Shown here piece by piece: positions 26,570 to 36,100 of a DNA stretch of 64,000 nt. Position 1 is the stretch's first letter; every line of letters begins with the position of its first letter. Position numbers and translations under genes: made by a program. The notes beneath the pieces are model-generated. The model searched no databases. It was not told the origin of the DNA and worked only from the letters and a program-made list of their open reading frames with translations. The stretch comes from Cafeteria roenbergensis (lineage: Eukaryota > Sar > Bigyra > Bicosoecida > Cafeteriaceae): assembly GCA_008330645.1 (NCBI GenBank), contig VLTN01000011.1, positions 62,001 through 126,000 of the forward strand. The letters run 5' to 3'.

Positions 26570-29203
26570 CTAGCAGGCCACGGGCGTCTCCCCGCGCATC
26601 CTCAAGACGCACACGCCTGCACTGACTACGACGCTGCGCACCGAGAGAGCCGGCACGTCGCTGCAGCCGAGCGCGACCTGCGCCGTCCAGCCGCCGAATG
26701 CGCCGTCGCCCTGCCCCGCTGCCGAGAGGCACTCGGCCGGCACCCAGCCAGCCGAGGCCGGGTCGAACTCGGCCACGCCGCCCTCTCCCCAGCGCCGAAG
26801 CGCCGCGACCACCACGGCGGTGCCCTCAGACCCGGCGCCTTCGGGCCCGGCGCCGACCGCAGCCAGCCGTGACACCCCTGCTGCCAAGCGCCAGAGCGTT
26901 GCTGACCGGTTGCCAGCCGTCGGCGGCGCTCCCTGGGCGTCGACTGGCCCCACCTCTCTGACCTCGAAACCGCCCGGCGCACGAAGCGGGCCGGCCAGCT
27001 GGGAGGGCGCAAGAGCCTCTGCCAGCCCTCCGGTCCACCACCACCACACGCCCCGAGCGGCCGGGAGCGCTCGCAGGGGCGCCGCCGCGCACTCCCCGCT
27101 TCCCCCGCTCACGCAAAGGCCTGCTCGTCCTGGGAGTTCGCTGCTGGCCGCCCGCAAAGGGCGGCCGTCCCAGTCCACGCGAGCAGAAGCCGCCCGCTGG
27201 GGGACGCTGCGTGAAGGGTCGGCCGCCGCCCACAGCGCGTCTGCGGCCTGCAGGCGCTCCGACACGGACGCGAGGTCCATGAGAGTCGCACCCAGCTTGC
27301 CTGGCGGCACGGGCAGGGCGGCCGCGGCCAGCGCCTGCCTTGAGGCGCTTCCAGGGCACGGCGAAAGCGAGCGGCCGCACGCGAGCGCGGTGGCCGCAGC
27401 TGTGGCGCTGGCGAGCCGGAACGCCTCTTCGGCTGCCAGGGCAAGCACAGGGCCGTCCTGCTCCGGCCTGGCGCGCTGCTGGCCGCGCTTGGGCCGGAGC
27501 AGCTGCATCGCTCGCTCCGGAAGCGACCGGACCAGCTGCAACCAGGACGGCGGGGACGGCGCCTCGCCCTCGGCTCGCTCGTGTCTCCCGTTGGCTGGGG
27601 GCGACTCGCCGGCCAGGGCCGGTGCCTCGGGCGCCAGCTGCATGCCGCGAGCGCCGGCCGCCGTCAGCGATGCAAGGTCCTGCGGGACAGGGCCCCCCGA
27701 AACGATTGCAGCCAGAGCGGCCGCGTGCTCCGCAGCGGCCCGGTGCATTGCCACGCGGCGCTGGATCCACGCAGCCGCTGTGCGGAGGGCAACGGCCTCC
27801 GGGCGGCGGTACAGCGCGTCGCGCGGCGGCACGACGAGCTGCCACAAGGCGTCGCCCACGGACCAGCCTTGCGCCCACACCCACGCGGCCCCCGACACGC
27901 GCCACGCCCATCGCGCGGGCCGCCGAACGACCCGCTCGAGCACCTGTGCCGCCTGCTCTGCTGCTGGCAGCTCCGCCATCGCCCGCGAGGCTGCGAGCGC
28001 CAGGCCAGCGCGGGCCGCGGCCCCTCGCGCCAGCCTGGCCTCCAGCAGCCCCAAGGCGGAGTCTGGGGCGTGGCCGCCCAGTGGGCGCATCTCCGAGTCG
28101 GGCAGCGGGACGAGGTCGGGAGCAATGCCTGGCTCGAAAATGGCGAGGAGCTGCGCCCACACGCCGGAGGCGTCGGCTGCTGCCCGGAGGGCCCACTGTG
28201 CGCCGCCAGCGAGAGCCCAGGCGACGCGAAGCGCCACGACTGGCGGCCCTGCCGCGATCTGCACGAGCCTGCTTCCGGCCAGCGCCCAGTCGACGCCGCC
28301 CCCCGGCCTGCGAGAGTGGAGAATGGCGCCTAGGAGGCCCTGTCTGCGGCGCTGCAGCATGGAGGGCTCCTGGCCGCGAGGCCGTTGCCCCATCGCCACG
28401 GGCACGGCCCCGGGCACAAAGACGCTGCTGCCCCGAGACATGTGCAGCGCGGCCTCCGCGGCAGCGCTGGGGCCGCCGGGACGGGCAGACCCGCTCGCGG
28501 GCGGTGGCCCTGGCTGGCTGCGGGCTTCTCCTGGCTGCCCCGTGTATGCGTGGGCGACGGGTGCGGCCAATAGCTGGCCGAGGGAGGCAGGCGCCCCCAG
28601 GCCGGTCACCGGGCAGGCCAGGGCACCCGCGAGGGCCGCCTGGCCCACGGTGCGGCTGCGGGACGAAATGCCGAGGCGAACGGGGCGGGCCACCCCACGG
28701 CTGTGCGCCGCCCACGCCTGGTCGATTGGCGCGCCCGCAGGCCAGCCTGCGACCAAGCCCGAGGGGGCGGGATGCACGGAGAGCGCCCTGCGCCACGGCG
28801 CGTCCAGGCAGCCCGCTGCGCCCGCTGCCCCCCATCTGGGCAGCAGCACGCCGGGTGGCTCGCCAGGGCCGTCCGGGCCGCCGCTCGTGCTTGTCCAGCC
28901 AGCGGGCGAACCGTCAGCAAGCACACGGTCGTCGACGGGCTCGCCCAAGCCCCTTGCCAGCTGCTCCGACGCCTCCATCGCCTCCTCTGGCGCCAGGCGC
29001 GCGTGCACCCGACCAAGGAGCGAGACTAGCTCGTCAGCAGCAGCCGCCTCGCCGGCGCTGCGGGCGCGCCAATGCGAGGCCAAGCGGGCCGCAGCATCTG
29101 CCAGAGCGCCGGGATCGAGCCCTGCTCCGCTTGCGCCGCTGCACTGGGCAGCAGGCACAACAAGCGCGGCCACCACCGCGGCCAGCCAGGGCAGCAGCGG
29201 CAT
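26570..29203 (-). CDS. secreted or membrane-lumenal protein of unknown function
   Basis: A single exon encodes 877 residues from the ATG at 29203-29201; upstream the frame has only a GTG. The start is supported by a good signal peptide (MPLLPWLAAVVAALVVPAAQ, then CSG). The mature protein is rich in Ala, Trp, Arg and Pro. It has many Trp-containing helices (WRARSAGEAAAADELVSLLG, ARWAWRVSGAAWVWAQGW) and scattered Cys. Its last part is beta-like, ending VVVSAGVCVLRMRGETPVAC. I recognise no domain. There is no clear second membrane span or retention signal. It is divergent from HSP60. Long open frames lie opposite it, but the signal peptide and the codon pattern favour this strand. Confidence 0.6.
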   Translation of the reverse strand: MPLLPWLAAVVAALVVPAAQCSGASGAGLDPGALADAAARLASHWRARSAGEAAAADELVSLLGRVHARLAPEEAMEASEQLARGLGEPVDDRVLADGSPAGWTSTSGGPDGPGEPPGVLLPRWGAAGAAGCLDAPWRRALSVHPAPSGLVAGWPAGAPIDQAWAAHSRGVARPVRLGISSRSRTVGQAALAGALACPVTGLGAPASLGQLLAAPVAHAYTGQPGEARSQPGPPPASGSARPGGPSAAAEAALHMSRGSSVFVPGAVPVAMGQRPRGQEPSMLQRRRQGLLGAILHSRRPGGGVDWALAGSRLVQIAAGPPVVALRVAWALAGGAQWALRAAADASGVWAQLLAIFEPGIAPDLVPLPDSEMRPLGGHAPDSALGLLEARLARGAAARAGLALAASRAMAELPAAEQAAQVLERVVRRPARWAWRVSGAAWVWAQGWSVGDALWQLVVPPRDALYRRPEAVALRTAAAWIQRRVAMHRAAAEHAAALAAIVSGGPVPQDLASLTAAGARGMQLAPEAPALAGESPPANGRHERAEGEAPSPPSWLQLVRSLPERAMQLLRPKRGQQRARPEQDGPVLALAAEEAFRLASATAAATALACGRSLSPCPGSASRQALAAAALPVPPGKLGATLMDLASVSERLQAADALWAAADPSRSVPQRAASARVDWDGRPLRAASSELPGRAGLCVSGGSGECAAAPLRALPAARGVWWWWTGGLAEALAPSQLAGPLRAPGGFEVREVGPVDAQGAPPTAGNRSATLWRLAAGVSRLAAVGAGPEGAGSEGTAVVVAALRRWGEGGVAEFDPASAGWVPAECLSAAGQGDGAFGGWTAQVALGCSDVPALSVRSVVVSAGVCVLRMRGETPVAC

Positions 29204-29533
29204 GCTAGCGCGCCGCACTGGCGAACGCTCGCGCGCAACTGGGAACGCCACGCGCGAGACGGCCTTGCCTGGAACTCGTCAAGCGCAGGGCCTCCAGGAT
29301 CGAGCCCGCACGATAGGTGTCGCCTGCGGGGCGCGCCTGGGCGGGCGTTCGGACCGTCGCCGCCCCCCGCCTGGACGGGCCGGGGTGCGTGGCCGCGAAG
29401 CGCTTGGCGAACTGAGCAGTGCTCGACTAGGGCCCCAGTTGGAGCCGCGAATCAGGCCCCAACTCTGGCAGCGCCGCGCCGGTTTGCCGCCGTTCGCAGT
29501 CCGAGCAGCACTTCGCACCAGTCCCGCGGAACC
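29204..29533. promoter_or_regulatory. divergent promoter region, secreted orphan / HSP60
   Basis: These 330 bases between two divergent starts must hold both promoters. I looked for heat-shock elements (repeated GAA/TTC blocks) expected near a chaperonin and saw no convincing array. Confidence 0.5.
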
Positions 29534-31720
29534 ATGCTCGCTCGCGCAAGTGTTGCCCGTGCCGCCTCTGCGGCTGCCGCCGCCGGCCGCCGCGGCATGG
29601 CCACCGGCAAGGAGGTCAAGTTCGGCGCCGAGGTGAGCGGCTTCGCGCGCGGGGGAGCGGACGAGAGTTCCGCGCCGGAACGCCTGCGTGGTGGCGCAAC
29701 AGCGCAGATCGGGCGCCCTTGCTCACGCTGCCCCCCGCCTCCCAGCGCCCCGTCGACCGCCTTGCTCGCTTGATTGTGCGTTGATCGTCGCAGGCCCGCG
29801 CCCTCATGCTCGTCGGCGTGGACAAGCTCGCCGACGCCGTCCAGGTGAGCCCGGGAAAGGCCTGCGCTGCCGACGTGGCACCCTCGGTTCGTTGCCCCCG
29901 CCCACGCGCCCCCCCCTTGCACGCGAAGGCCACCTCTTCCCCAAGTTGCCGCTTGCTCTCCGGCTCCTTGCCCGCAGGTCACCCTTGGCCCCAAGGGCCG
30001 CAACGCCCTGCTGGACCAGTCCTTCGGCGCGCCGAAGATTACCAAGGTGGGTGCTGACTCTGCCGGGCCACGTGGTCTGTCCTCCGCTGCCGCGTGCCTT
30101 CTCGCGCTCGCGCTCGCGCTCGCGCTCGCGCCCGCCGGCTGACCGTGGGCCAGCTGTCTTTGCCACCGTTTCCCTTGCGTGAATCATCTTGCTCGGCCAC
30201 CCGCTGGCGCGCAGGATGGTGTCACCGTCGCCAAGCACATCGAGTTCAAGGACAAGATGCAGAACATGGGCGCGCAGCTCGTGCGCCAGGTGGCGTCCAA
30301 GACCAACGACATCGCCGGCGACGGCACCACCACGGCCACTGTGCTCGCACGCGCCGTGTACAGCGAGGGCTGCAAGTCGGTGGCAGCCGGCATGAACCCG
30401 ATGGACCTGCGCCGCGGCATGGCCGCCGCCCAGGACGCCGTCCTTGCCTGGCTCGACGAGCACGCCAAGGAGGTTTCCTCGTCCGAGGAGATCGCCCAGG
30501 TCGCCACCATCTCGGCCAACAACGACACCGAGGTCGGCGCTCTCATCGCCAAGGCCATGGACAAGGTCGGCCGCGACGGCGTGATCACCGTGTCGGACGG
30601 CCGCACCCTCGAGGACGAGCTCGACGTTGTGGAGGGCATGCGCTTCGACCGCGGCTACATCTCCCCGTACTTCCTCACCGACGCCAAGACCCAGAAGGCC
30701 GAGTTCGAGGACGCCTACATCCTCCTCGTCGAGAAGAAGGTGTCCACCGCCAGCTCGATCGTGGCCGTGCTCGAGGCCGCGTTCCGCGAGGGAAAGCCCA
30801 TCGTCATCATCGCTGAGGACGTCGAGAGCGAGGCCCTCGCCACCCTCGTGGTGAACAAGCTCCGGGCTGGCGCCAAGGTGGCGGCTGTGAAGGCTCCCGG
30901 GTTCGGCGACAACCGCAAGGCGAACCTGCAGGACATCGCCGAGCTCACGGGCGGCACGGTCATCTCCGAGGATGTTGGCCTCAAGCTTGACCAGGCGACC
31001 ATCGACCACCTCGGCCGCGCCGGCAAGATCACCATCACCAAGGACGACACCCTGATCCTCAACGGTGCCGGCACCAAGGAGGCCATCACCGAGCGCTGCG
31101 AGGCCATTCGCGACCAGATGGACCGCACCTCCTCCGAGTACGAGAAGGAGAAGCTCCAGGAGCGCCTCGCCAAGCTCTCGGGCGGCGTGGCCGTCATCAA
31201 GGTCGGCGGCGCCTCCGAGGTGGAGGTTGGCGAGAAGAAGGACCGCGTCGTTGACGCCCTCAACGCCACGCGCGCTGCCGTGGAGCAGGGCATCGTGCCG
31301 GGCGGCGGCACTGCTCTCCTCTACGCGTCCAAGAGCATCGACGCCCTCATCGAGGGGGAGATGAACCAGGACGTGAAGGTTGGCATGCGCATCATCCAGC
31401 GCGCCATCCGCAAGCCCGCGGAGACCATCACCAAGAACGCCGGTGCCAGCGGCGAGGTGGTCGTCGGCAAGCTGCTCGAGTCCACCGACTACACTTACGG
31501 CTTCAACGCCGGCACCGGCGAGTTCGTCGACATGATCGCTGCGGGCATCATCGACCCGAAGAAGGTGGTGCGCACTGCGCTTGTGGACGCCATCTCTGTT
31601 GCAGGCCTGATGACCACGACTGAGGCCGCCGTGTACGAGCTTCCCGCCGACAAGGACGAGGGCATGGGCATGGGAGGCGGCATGGGCGGCGGCATGGGAG
31701 GCATGGGCGGCATGTTCTGA
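29534..31720 (+). CDS. HSP60: mitochondrial chaperonin HSP60
   Basis: Four exons (29534-29632, 29794-29844, 29978-30046, 30215-31720) join in phase 0 to 574 residues. The N-terminus ([20 protein letters not shown]) is a typical mitochondrial presequence. Chaperonin landmarks follow: [56 protein letters not shown] (nucleotide binding), [12 protein letters not shown] and the Gly/Met tail [10 protein letters not shown]. Group I chaperonins fold imported proteins in the matrix with HSP10. All three introns lie in the first quarter of the coding region, and the last 1.5 kb is unbroken. Two donors are GTGAGC and one is GTGGGT; all acceptors are GCAG. The gene is complete. Confidence 0.97.
30101..30131 (+). 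repeat. CTCGCG hexamer microsatellite in HSP60 intron 3
   Basis: About five head-to-tail CTCGCG units lie in the middle of the third HSP60 intron. It is a simple repeat with no coding effect. Confidence 0.9.
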
Positions 31721-33189
31721 GCTCGCCTGGCTCCGTGACGACTTCGCGTCGCGCCGCGCAACCCCTCGGGCATTCCACTGAGGGTCTTCCCGGCAGGGGG
31801 TGGTGCACGGTGGCTTCGAGCGGCATGCGCAGAGCTGCCGCGGGCAAGCATGGGTGTGCGGGGAGGCCGCGCCGGAGAGCGCGTTTCGAACGTGCGTCCG
31901 CGCTGCCTCTCCTGGCTCGTTCCGGGCCCCGCCTGTTTGTTTTTGTTTTGCCCGTGGCGCGCTGCAACAGCTGCGACGCTGCTGTGATGCCCTCTGGTCG
32001 TGACATGAGGCGTGTGCGATTGGGCGGCAAGAACTGGACAAGCTCAATGGCAGCAGCAGCAGCGGCAGCAGCAGCGGCAGCCCCCCCTCCTCAGCACGCA
32101 CTGACTCATTTGACCGGGCACGCACAGCACTGGCATGGCTCACGCGCGCGAGTTGTGAGGTGTGGGGCTGGGCGCTGGGGCCGAGCCGGCGGCAGCGAGG
32201 GGTCGCGCGCTGGAACCCAAGGCCCCTGCGAACGGTGACAACTGGCCATGACACGCACAGTTGCGGGACGCGTCTAGATACGCCCTAGACACTCTTGCGC
32301 GGCTGCGGGGCTGCTGCCGGCTTGCCTGGGCAGTTGCCCGAAGACACTCAGCAAGCCTTGACACCAGCTCTTGGTCAGCAAGATTGTTTAAAGGATTCCC
32401 TTGAGCTTGGGCTGCGTGACGTCATAGCAGCGGGGAATCTGTCGTGCTGTGCCGGAGATGACTGGGCATAGGACGGGGAATCACAAGCACCTTCCACAAG
32501 GTCAAGGCTTTCGCTCTGGCAGGAGCAGCTGGTGTGAGCGAAGGGTTACGCTCGAGAATGTCGACGGATTGCGACAGGGGCGCAGACTTCAGGCGTTGGC
32601 GAACGCCGAGCCCAGCCAGCGCGCCAGACGCAGTCCTTTGCCCTGAGAGCAGCGCACATGCTCTCATCAGCCTATTTGCGCACACGAGGCGAAGTGCCTG
32701 TCGGGGGTCGGGGGAGCGCGGCTTCAAAACACCTGCAGGCAAGAGCATGCTGCGGGTGTTGAACCACACGGCTCTGAATCTCCTCACATTGGCTACCCCA
32801 CTGCCGTTGCTTCGCGTGCCGCTGAGACTGGTGCTCGAAAGCTTCGCAGTGCCTCGCGACGAAGCTGGGTTGGAGACTGACCGCAGTTATTTCCCTAGTC
32901 GCCGCAGCAGCTGCGCTAAATATCAAATATCAAACTATGACATGACAGCCTCGGATGCAGTGAAACAGGGGCATGAGAGCTGTGGAGGCTCGAGGGTCTC
33001 CTTGCCGCGACAGCCGTGCAGCCAGGGTTGTGAGAGCACACTCTTCAGCGTTGGGGCCCAGCCTGAGGCGGGCTTGTGCATCTTTGTCGAGGGTCTGCCT
33101 TGAGCTCTGGTATTTGCTTGCAGACGAGCATTCGACCGTTGCAACTTGGCGGCAAGCAGCACGTGCACCGCCACTGAGTGCGGGCGGGG
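31721..33189. other. 1.5 kb gene-free stretch, less GC-rich
   Basis: Between HSP60 and the 2641-residue gene I find no supported gene. The part from about 32240 to 33170 has visibly more A/T than the rest of the window. Open frames at 32534-33103 (plus) and 32422-32787 (minus) show no family resemblance. Inside it are a perfect TGACGTCA palindrome (about 32418), an 8-bp stem hairpin at 32644-32666 and an A/T-rich patch with repeated AAATATC near 32917. A CAG-rich tract lies at about 32047-32080. It could hold regulatory DNA, an unrecognised non-coding RNA or an old insertion. Confidence 0.55.
32644..32666. repeat. 8-bp inverted repeat (hairpin)
   Basis: TGAGAGCA and TGCTCTCA form a perfect 8-bp stem around a 7-base loop. 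It is alone, without a following T run, so a terminator role is not supported. Confidence 0.6.
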
Positions 33190-36100
33190 ATGGCGGCCCG
33201 TGTCGAGGGCGGCGCAACTCACACCGCGCACGACGCGGACGCAGCCTCATTGTCTGACGACTCGCTGTGGCTGTGGCTTCGATATGTTGCAGCCAGTGGC
33301 GCTGACCCGGCCAAAGGCCTCTGCGCGGCCTCCCTGATTGTGCTGCTTCGCGGCACCGCGAGTGCGACGCTCCCTCTGTCTCGCATTGTCGCGGACGTGG
33401 ACTCTGTGGCGGGCCATGACGACGTAGTGCCGCTACGGTCCGTTAAGAGGCTTGTGGAGCGCTTGGCAGTTTCCAAGTTCATGGCCGCAAGCGCGGCCGT
33501 GAGGCCGGAGCAGCTGCGGCACGCGGCGACCGTCGCGAGTTCTCGAGTTAGCATCACGCGGCCGGACCTGGTGCGTGCCGCAGGCGCCTCACCGGGCTGG
33601 CTGCTAGCCAACCGCCGCTCGCAGCGACAGCCGTCCGCAGCAGCGCTTGCCCTCGACCTCGAGGATGCCGGGCCTCGTCGAGCTGGCAGCAAGCCTTCCG
33701 GCCGCGAAGGCCACCGGCGCGCTGACATGTCGTTTGTGGCGCCGCTGGCAGCTGCGAGCGCCCTGGGCACGGCCACATCGTTCGCGGCAAACTTTCTCTC
33801 TGGCCCACCGGCGTGCGAAGCCCGATTTGCGAGCCGAGAGGCCGTGGGGGACGGTGAGGTGTCAACCTTCACGCTGAGCGTCCAGCACACAGGCTTGCGG
33901 CCCATTGCCGCCCGTCCTGCCCGCAGCCTCACCCCGCCTCGCATGCCCCCCCGGCGGCCGCATGGCCACTCCCTCGGGCGCCAGCTCCTGCCGCCCACTC
34001 GCCGGGACGCGGCCTCTCGCGCCGCTGTGGCTGCCCTCGTCGCCGCCCAGCCCGCTCCTGCTGTCGGCCTCCCGGGCAGCGGCGTGCCGGCTGCCTCGGC
34101 AGCCACAGTCACAGCGTCCCGCTCGAGCGGCGGATTCCAGGAGGCCGACCCCTCTGGGTCCGCCACCCGACTCTACCTGCTAGAGGTTGTGGGTGTGGCT
34201 CTGCCGCTGTTTCTCGCGCTGGTACGCGGGGAGGAGGCGGCGTCTGGGGCAAGGCGCGCCGCGGAGGCCTGGGTCGCCGGCATGGGTGCCGACCGACGGC
34301 GGGCGGCTGAGGCGGCGTCGGCAAGACGGGCCGCGGCAGCGGCGGTGAACAGAAAGAAGCGGCAGCGGTCAGGGGGGCTGCTCCCGGAGTCCGTATCGAT
34401 GTCCCGTTCCGGCAGCATGCGCGCTCCGGCGTCTCACTGGGCGGCAGGCGGAGGAGACGGCGGAAGCAGCGGTGGGGCGTGGGGCGGGACTGAGGGGCGG
34501 TCCTCGGCGCGCTCGGCGGCCGAAGACTCCGACGGCGGTGGCTCGAGCTCGGGGCTGGAGGGTGACGAGGAGGTGACGGAGATGGATTTTCAGCTGAGCG
34601 GTCAAGCGTGCTGGTCGGAGCACCGCGGGGCCAGGGGCGGCTTGGCATCGACCGCTGCCGCGGCGGCGGCGGCGGAGGAGGAGGAGGAGGAGGAGGAGGA
34701 GTCCGACGACGAGGAGAAGGCGGCGCGGCGGCGCGCCGCGGCAGCCACCGGGCCCTTTTGTGACGAGCGGCTGCAGCGTCGATCTGCCCTCCGGGCCATC
34801 CACATTGCGGTGCTCCCAGCCCCTCTAGCCCCGCTGCCGCATCCGCTGGGAGCTGCCGCAGCGCTTGCGGCAGCTCGGGGGGGGCTCGCAGGGGCCCTGT
34901 GGCGGTCCGCGGCTCGACATGGCCCCGGGCGAGGGACCAGGCCGCTGGCTCTGGCCTGCCGGCTGGCAGAGGCGGTCGAGGGGGCGGCAGTGGCGAGCGG
35001 GGCAGCGTTGCGTGTCTGGGAGCCAGCAACGCCGCTCGCCGTGGCTCTGCCGGGGCTGGAGGAGCAGGTCGCTGCTGCCGCGCCCTTTGCAGGGGACGCA
35101 GCAACGACGGGGCGCGCGTGGGGAGGGGGGTGCGGGGCGAGCGGGAGTCGCGGCGGGCGGGCCATGGGGCCATCCGCCGATCCGGTGCTGCGGCGGGCGG
35201 GGTGGCGTATCCCGGCTGCACTGCTGGTGGAGGCGGTGGAGAGTGCCTTGGCCGGGGCCGGCGAGTCGTTCAACGGTGAGGTGGTTCCCGCGGCGGCGCG
35301 GCTTGCGGCCTTCCCGGCCTGGACGGCGCGGAGGGGCGGCCAGGCGGGCAGCGGGGCCGCGGGCTGGCTGCGCTGCGCCGCTCAGCTGTCGGAGGAGCAG
35401 GCGGCGGAGCGAATCGGGCAGGGCCGCCCGGAGGCGGTGGTGGGCGCCCTGGCGACGGCGCTCGTGCAGGCCGCTGGCGAGGCGGTTTGCAGGGGCGCGG
35501 CGGCCTCGTGCTTCCAGTGGCCGCTGTTCGTCACCCCAAAGCGCGCAGCCGCGGCGGCGTGGCAGCCACACGGGGACAGCAGCGCCTCCGCGGGCCCCAA
35601 GACCGCCGACATCGTGTTCAACCGGAGGGCGCCCTCCCCTCCGCCGCAGGCGCAGCCGCCGGGCCAGCAGGACGCGCGGCGCGCGCAGCGAGGGCGGCCG
35701 GCTGCAGAGGAGGTCAAGACCGCTGAACGGCCGTTGGGCGACCGTGGCCGGTCAGTCGGCGGCAAGAGCGACTCTCCCGACGCCAGCGGAGCCGACCTCG
35801 ACCCGGAAGCCCTTTCCAGGCCGCTGCCTCTGCCCAGACAGTACCCCGCCTGGCGGGCGGAGCTGGCGGCGGCGCCCCTGCTCGTCCCGCGCGAGACCGC
35901 CTTCCTCGACGTCTCCAGACTCGCCGCGGCCACGGAGCGCGTTCACGCGGCCACGGCAGAGTCCAGCCGCCCCCCGTCCGCCGCAGGGCTGGCAGAGCCG
36001 CTCGTGGCCGAGCCGGCTGGGGTTCGAACCGGCAGAGCGTTGCTCGACATGCGCGAAGAGGACGGCTACGGGCGCGTTGCTCTGCCGCTGTCGTCGGACG

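Noticed and set aside
26820-29636. 938-residue plus-strand frame opposite the secreted orphan
   Set aside because: It continues into HSP60 exon 1 in the wrong frame. The minus strand has a signal peptide and more regular codon use.
29804-32254. 816-residue open frame opposite HSP60
   Set aside because: It mirrors the HSP60 exon, including its introns, in a codon-shifted frame. His/Leu/Gly-rich content without motifs is the usual antisense shadow in GC-rich coding DNA.
32534-33103. 189-residue plus-strand frame in the A/T-richer island
   Set aside because: No resemblance to known proteins, no splice continuity and no typical local codon bias; kept as gene-free.
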